DNA from: Lachnoclostridium sp. UBA1241
Lineage (GTDB): Bacteria > Bacillota > Clostridia > Lachnospirales > Lachnospiraceae
Direction of reading: 5' to 3'
Assembly (NCBI GenBank): GCA_002308955.1
Contig: DBWJ01000064.1
Location: forward strand, 1-6,775
Length of the DNA stretch: 6,775 bases
The number at the start of each line of letters is the position of its first letter. The stretch's first letter is position 1. The position numbers and the translations under genes were made by a program. Shown here in pieces: positions 6,450 to 6,775 of the stretch. Below the pieces are notes generated by a model. The model was not told the DNA's origin and made no database searches. It worked only from the letters and a program-made list of their open reading frames with translations.

Positions 6450-6490
6450 TTGACCGGATGACTTTTCCGACGATATACATTTTTTATAAT
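6450..6490 (+). promoter_or_regulatory. Candidate promoter(s) of the nitroreductase gene
   Basis: The 117-base gap after the membrane operon holds TTGACC (6450-6455), five of six matches to the -35 consensus. TATACA follows after 18 bases (6474-6479), which gives one plausible promoter. A perfect TATAAT at 6485-6490 is a second -10 candidate but has only a poor -35 at proper spacing (CTTTTC, 6462-6467). The gap shows no intrinsic terminator for the preceding operon, so read-through is possible. Confidence 0.5.
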
Positions 6491-6527
6491 CTGAGCAACA
6501 TGAGACGCGAGAAGGAGGAAGGGTATC

Positions 6528-6775
6528 ATGAATGAAACTTTGAAGGTATTGGAGACAAGAAGAAGCTGCCGGAATTTTAAGCCGGATATGATCAAAGAGG
6601 AGGAACTGAAGGCAATTCTCCGCGCGGGAACCTATGCGGCAACCGGAATGGGGCGTCAGAGCCCGATTATCATTGCCGTAACGGATAAGGAAACCAGGGA
6701 TGCGATTTCCGATCTGAACCGCAAGGTTGCAGGCATGCCGGAGGGCATGGATCCGTTCTACGGGGCACCGGTCAT
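6528..6775 (+). CDS. Nitroreductase family protein, N-terminal part (3' end outside window)
   Basis: Only the first 82 residues are visible. Nitroreductase-family proteins bind FMN and reduce nitro compounds, quinones or flavins with NAD(P)H in the cytoplasm. The start LKVLETRRSCRNFKPDMIKEEELKAILRAGTYAATGMGRQSPIIIAVT shows the family signature: the Arg-Arg-Ser near residues 11-13, which contacts the FMN phosphate, the Arg/Phe-Lys-Pro turn, the following helix, and the Gly-Arg-Gln-Ser-Pro stretch at 42-46. The closing FYGAPV matches the conserved segment before the next strand. The ATG at 6528 has AAGGAGG nine bases upstream. It has its own likely promoter and no obvious tie to the upstream membrane operon. 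The subfamily cannot be decided without the C-terminal half. Confidence 0.93.
   Translation, partial: MNETLKVLETRRSCRNFKPDMIKEEELKAILRAGTYAATGMGRQSPIIIAVTDKETRDAISDLNRKVAGMPEGMDPFYGAPV

Overview
The window looks like a piece of chromosome from a Gram-positive Firmicute, most likely a clostridium of moderately high GC content (Lachnospiraceae-like). This is an inference. It rests on strong AGGAGG-type ribosome binding sites before almost every gene, sigma-A-like promoters, an XRE regulator paired with an MFS exporter, an ABC-2 type transporter pair, a zinc-ribbon membrane protein with a Pro/Thr linker, and a clostridial-style nitroreductase. I see no rRNA, tRNA, transposase, phage gene or CRISPR array.

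Layout: (1) 1-1229, plus strand: the 3' half of an ABC transporter ATPase gene, followed by its six-helix permease gene with a 4-base ATGA overlap. (2) 1230-1329: a short convergent gap filled largely by decayed tandem copies of the end of the neighbouring MFS gene. (3) 1330-3697, minus strand: a two-gene operon with an XRE-type regulator carrying a long TPR-like helical domain (2624-3697), then a 12-helix MFS transporter (1330-2631), overlapping by 8 bases (ATGAATGA). (4) 3698-3930: a divergent control region with a promoter on each strand, a 40-bp imperfect palindrome, and a 60-base leader with two competing hairpins. (5) 3931-6410, plus strand: three closely spaced genes with good ribosome binding sites, all encoding membrane proteins that I cannot assign to a function. 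They are a one-helix protein with a small cytoplasmic domain, a zinc-ribbon/one-helix/Pro-Thr-linker protein with an exported domain, and a six- or seven-helix protein with an Ala-rich linker. (6) 6411-6527: a promoter-bearing gap. (7) 6528 to the end: the start of a nitroreductase-family flavoenzyme gene.

The ABC pair would form one exporter-type complex. The regulator probably controls its own operon, and so the MFS pump, through the palindrome or a nearby site. The three-gene membrane operon is the least understood part of the window and the best candidate for something undescribed. The two clearest non-coding signals are the tandem 35-bp repeats at the MFS 3' end and the large palindrome in the divergent region. 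I found no convincing intrinsic terminator at any gene end.
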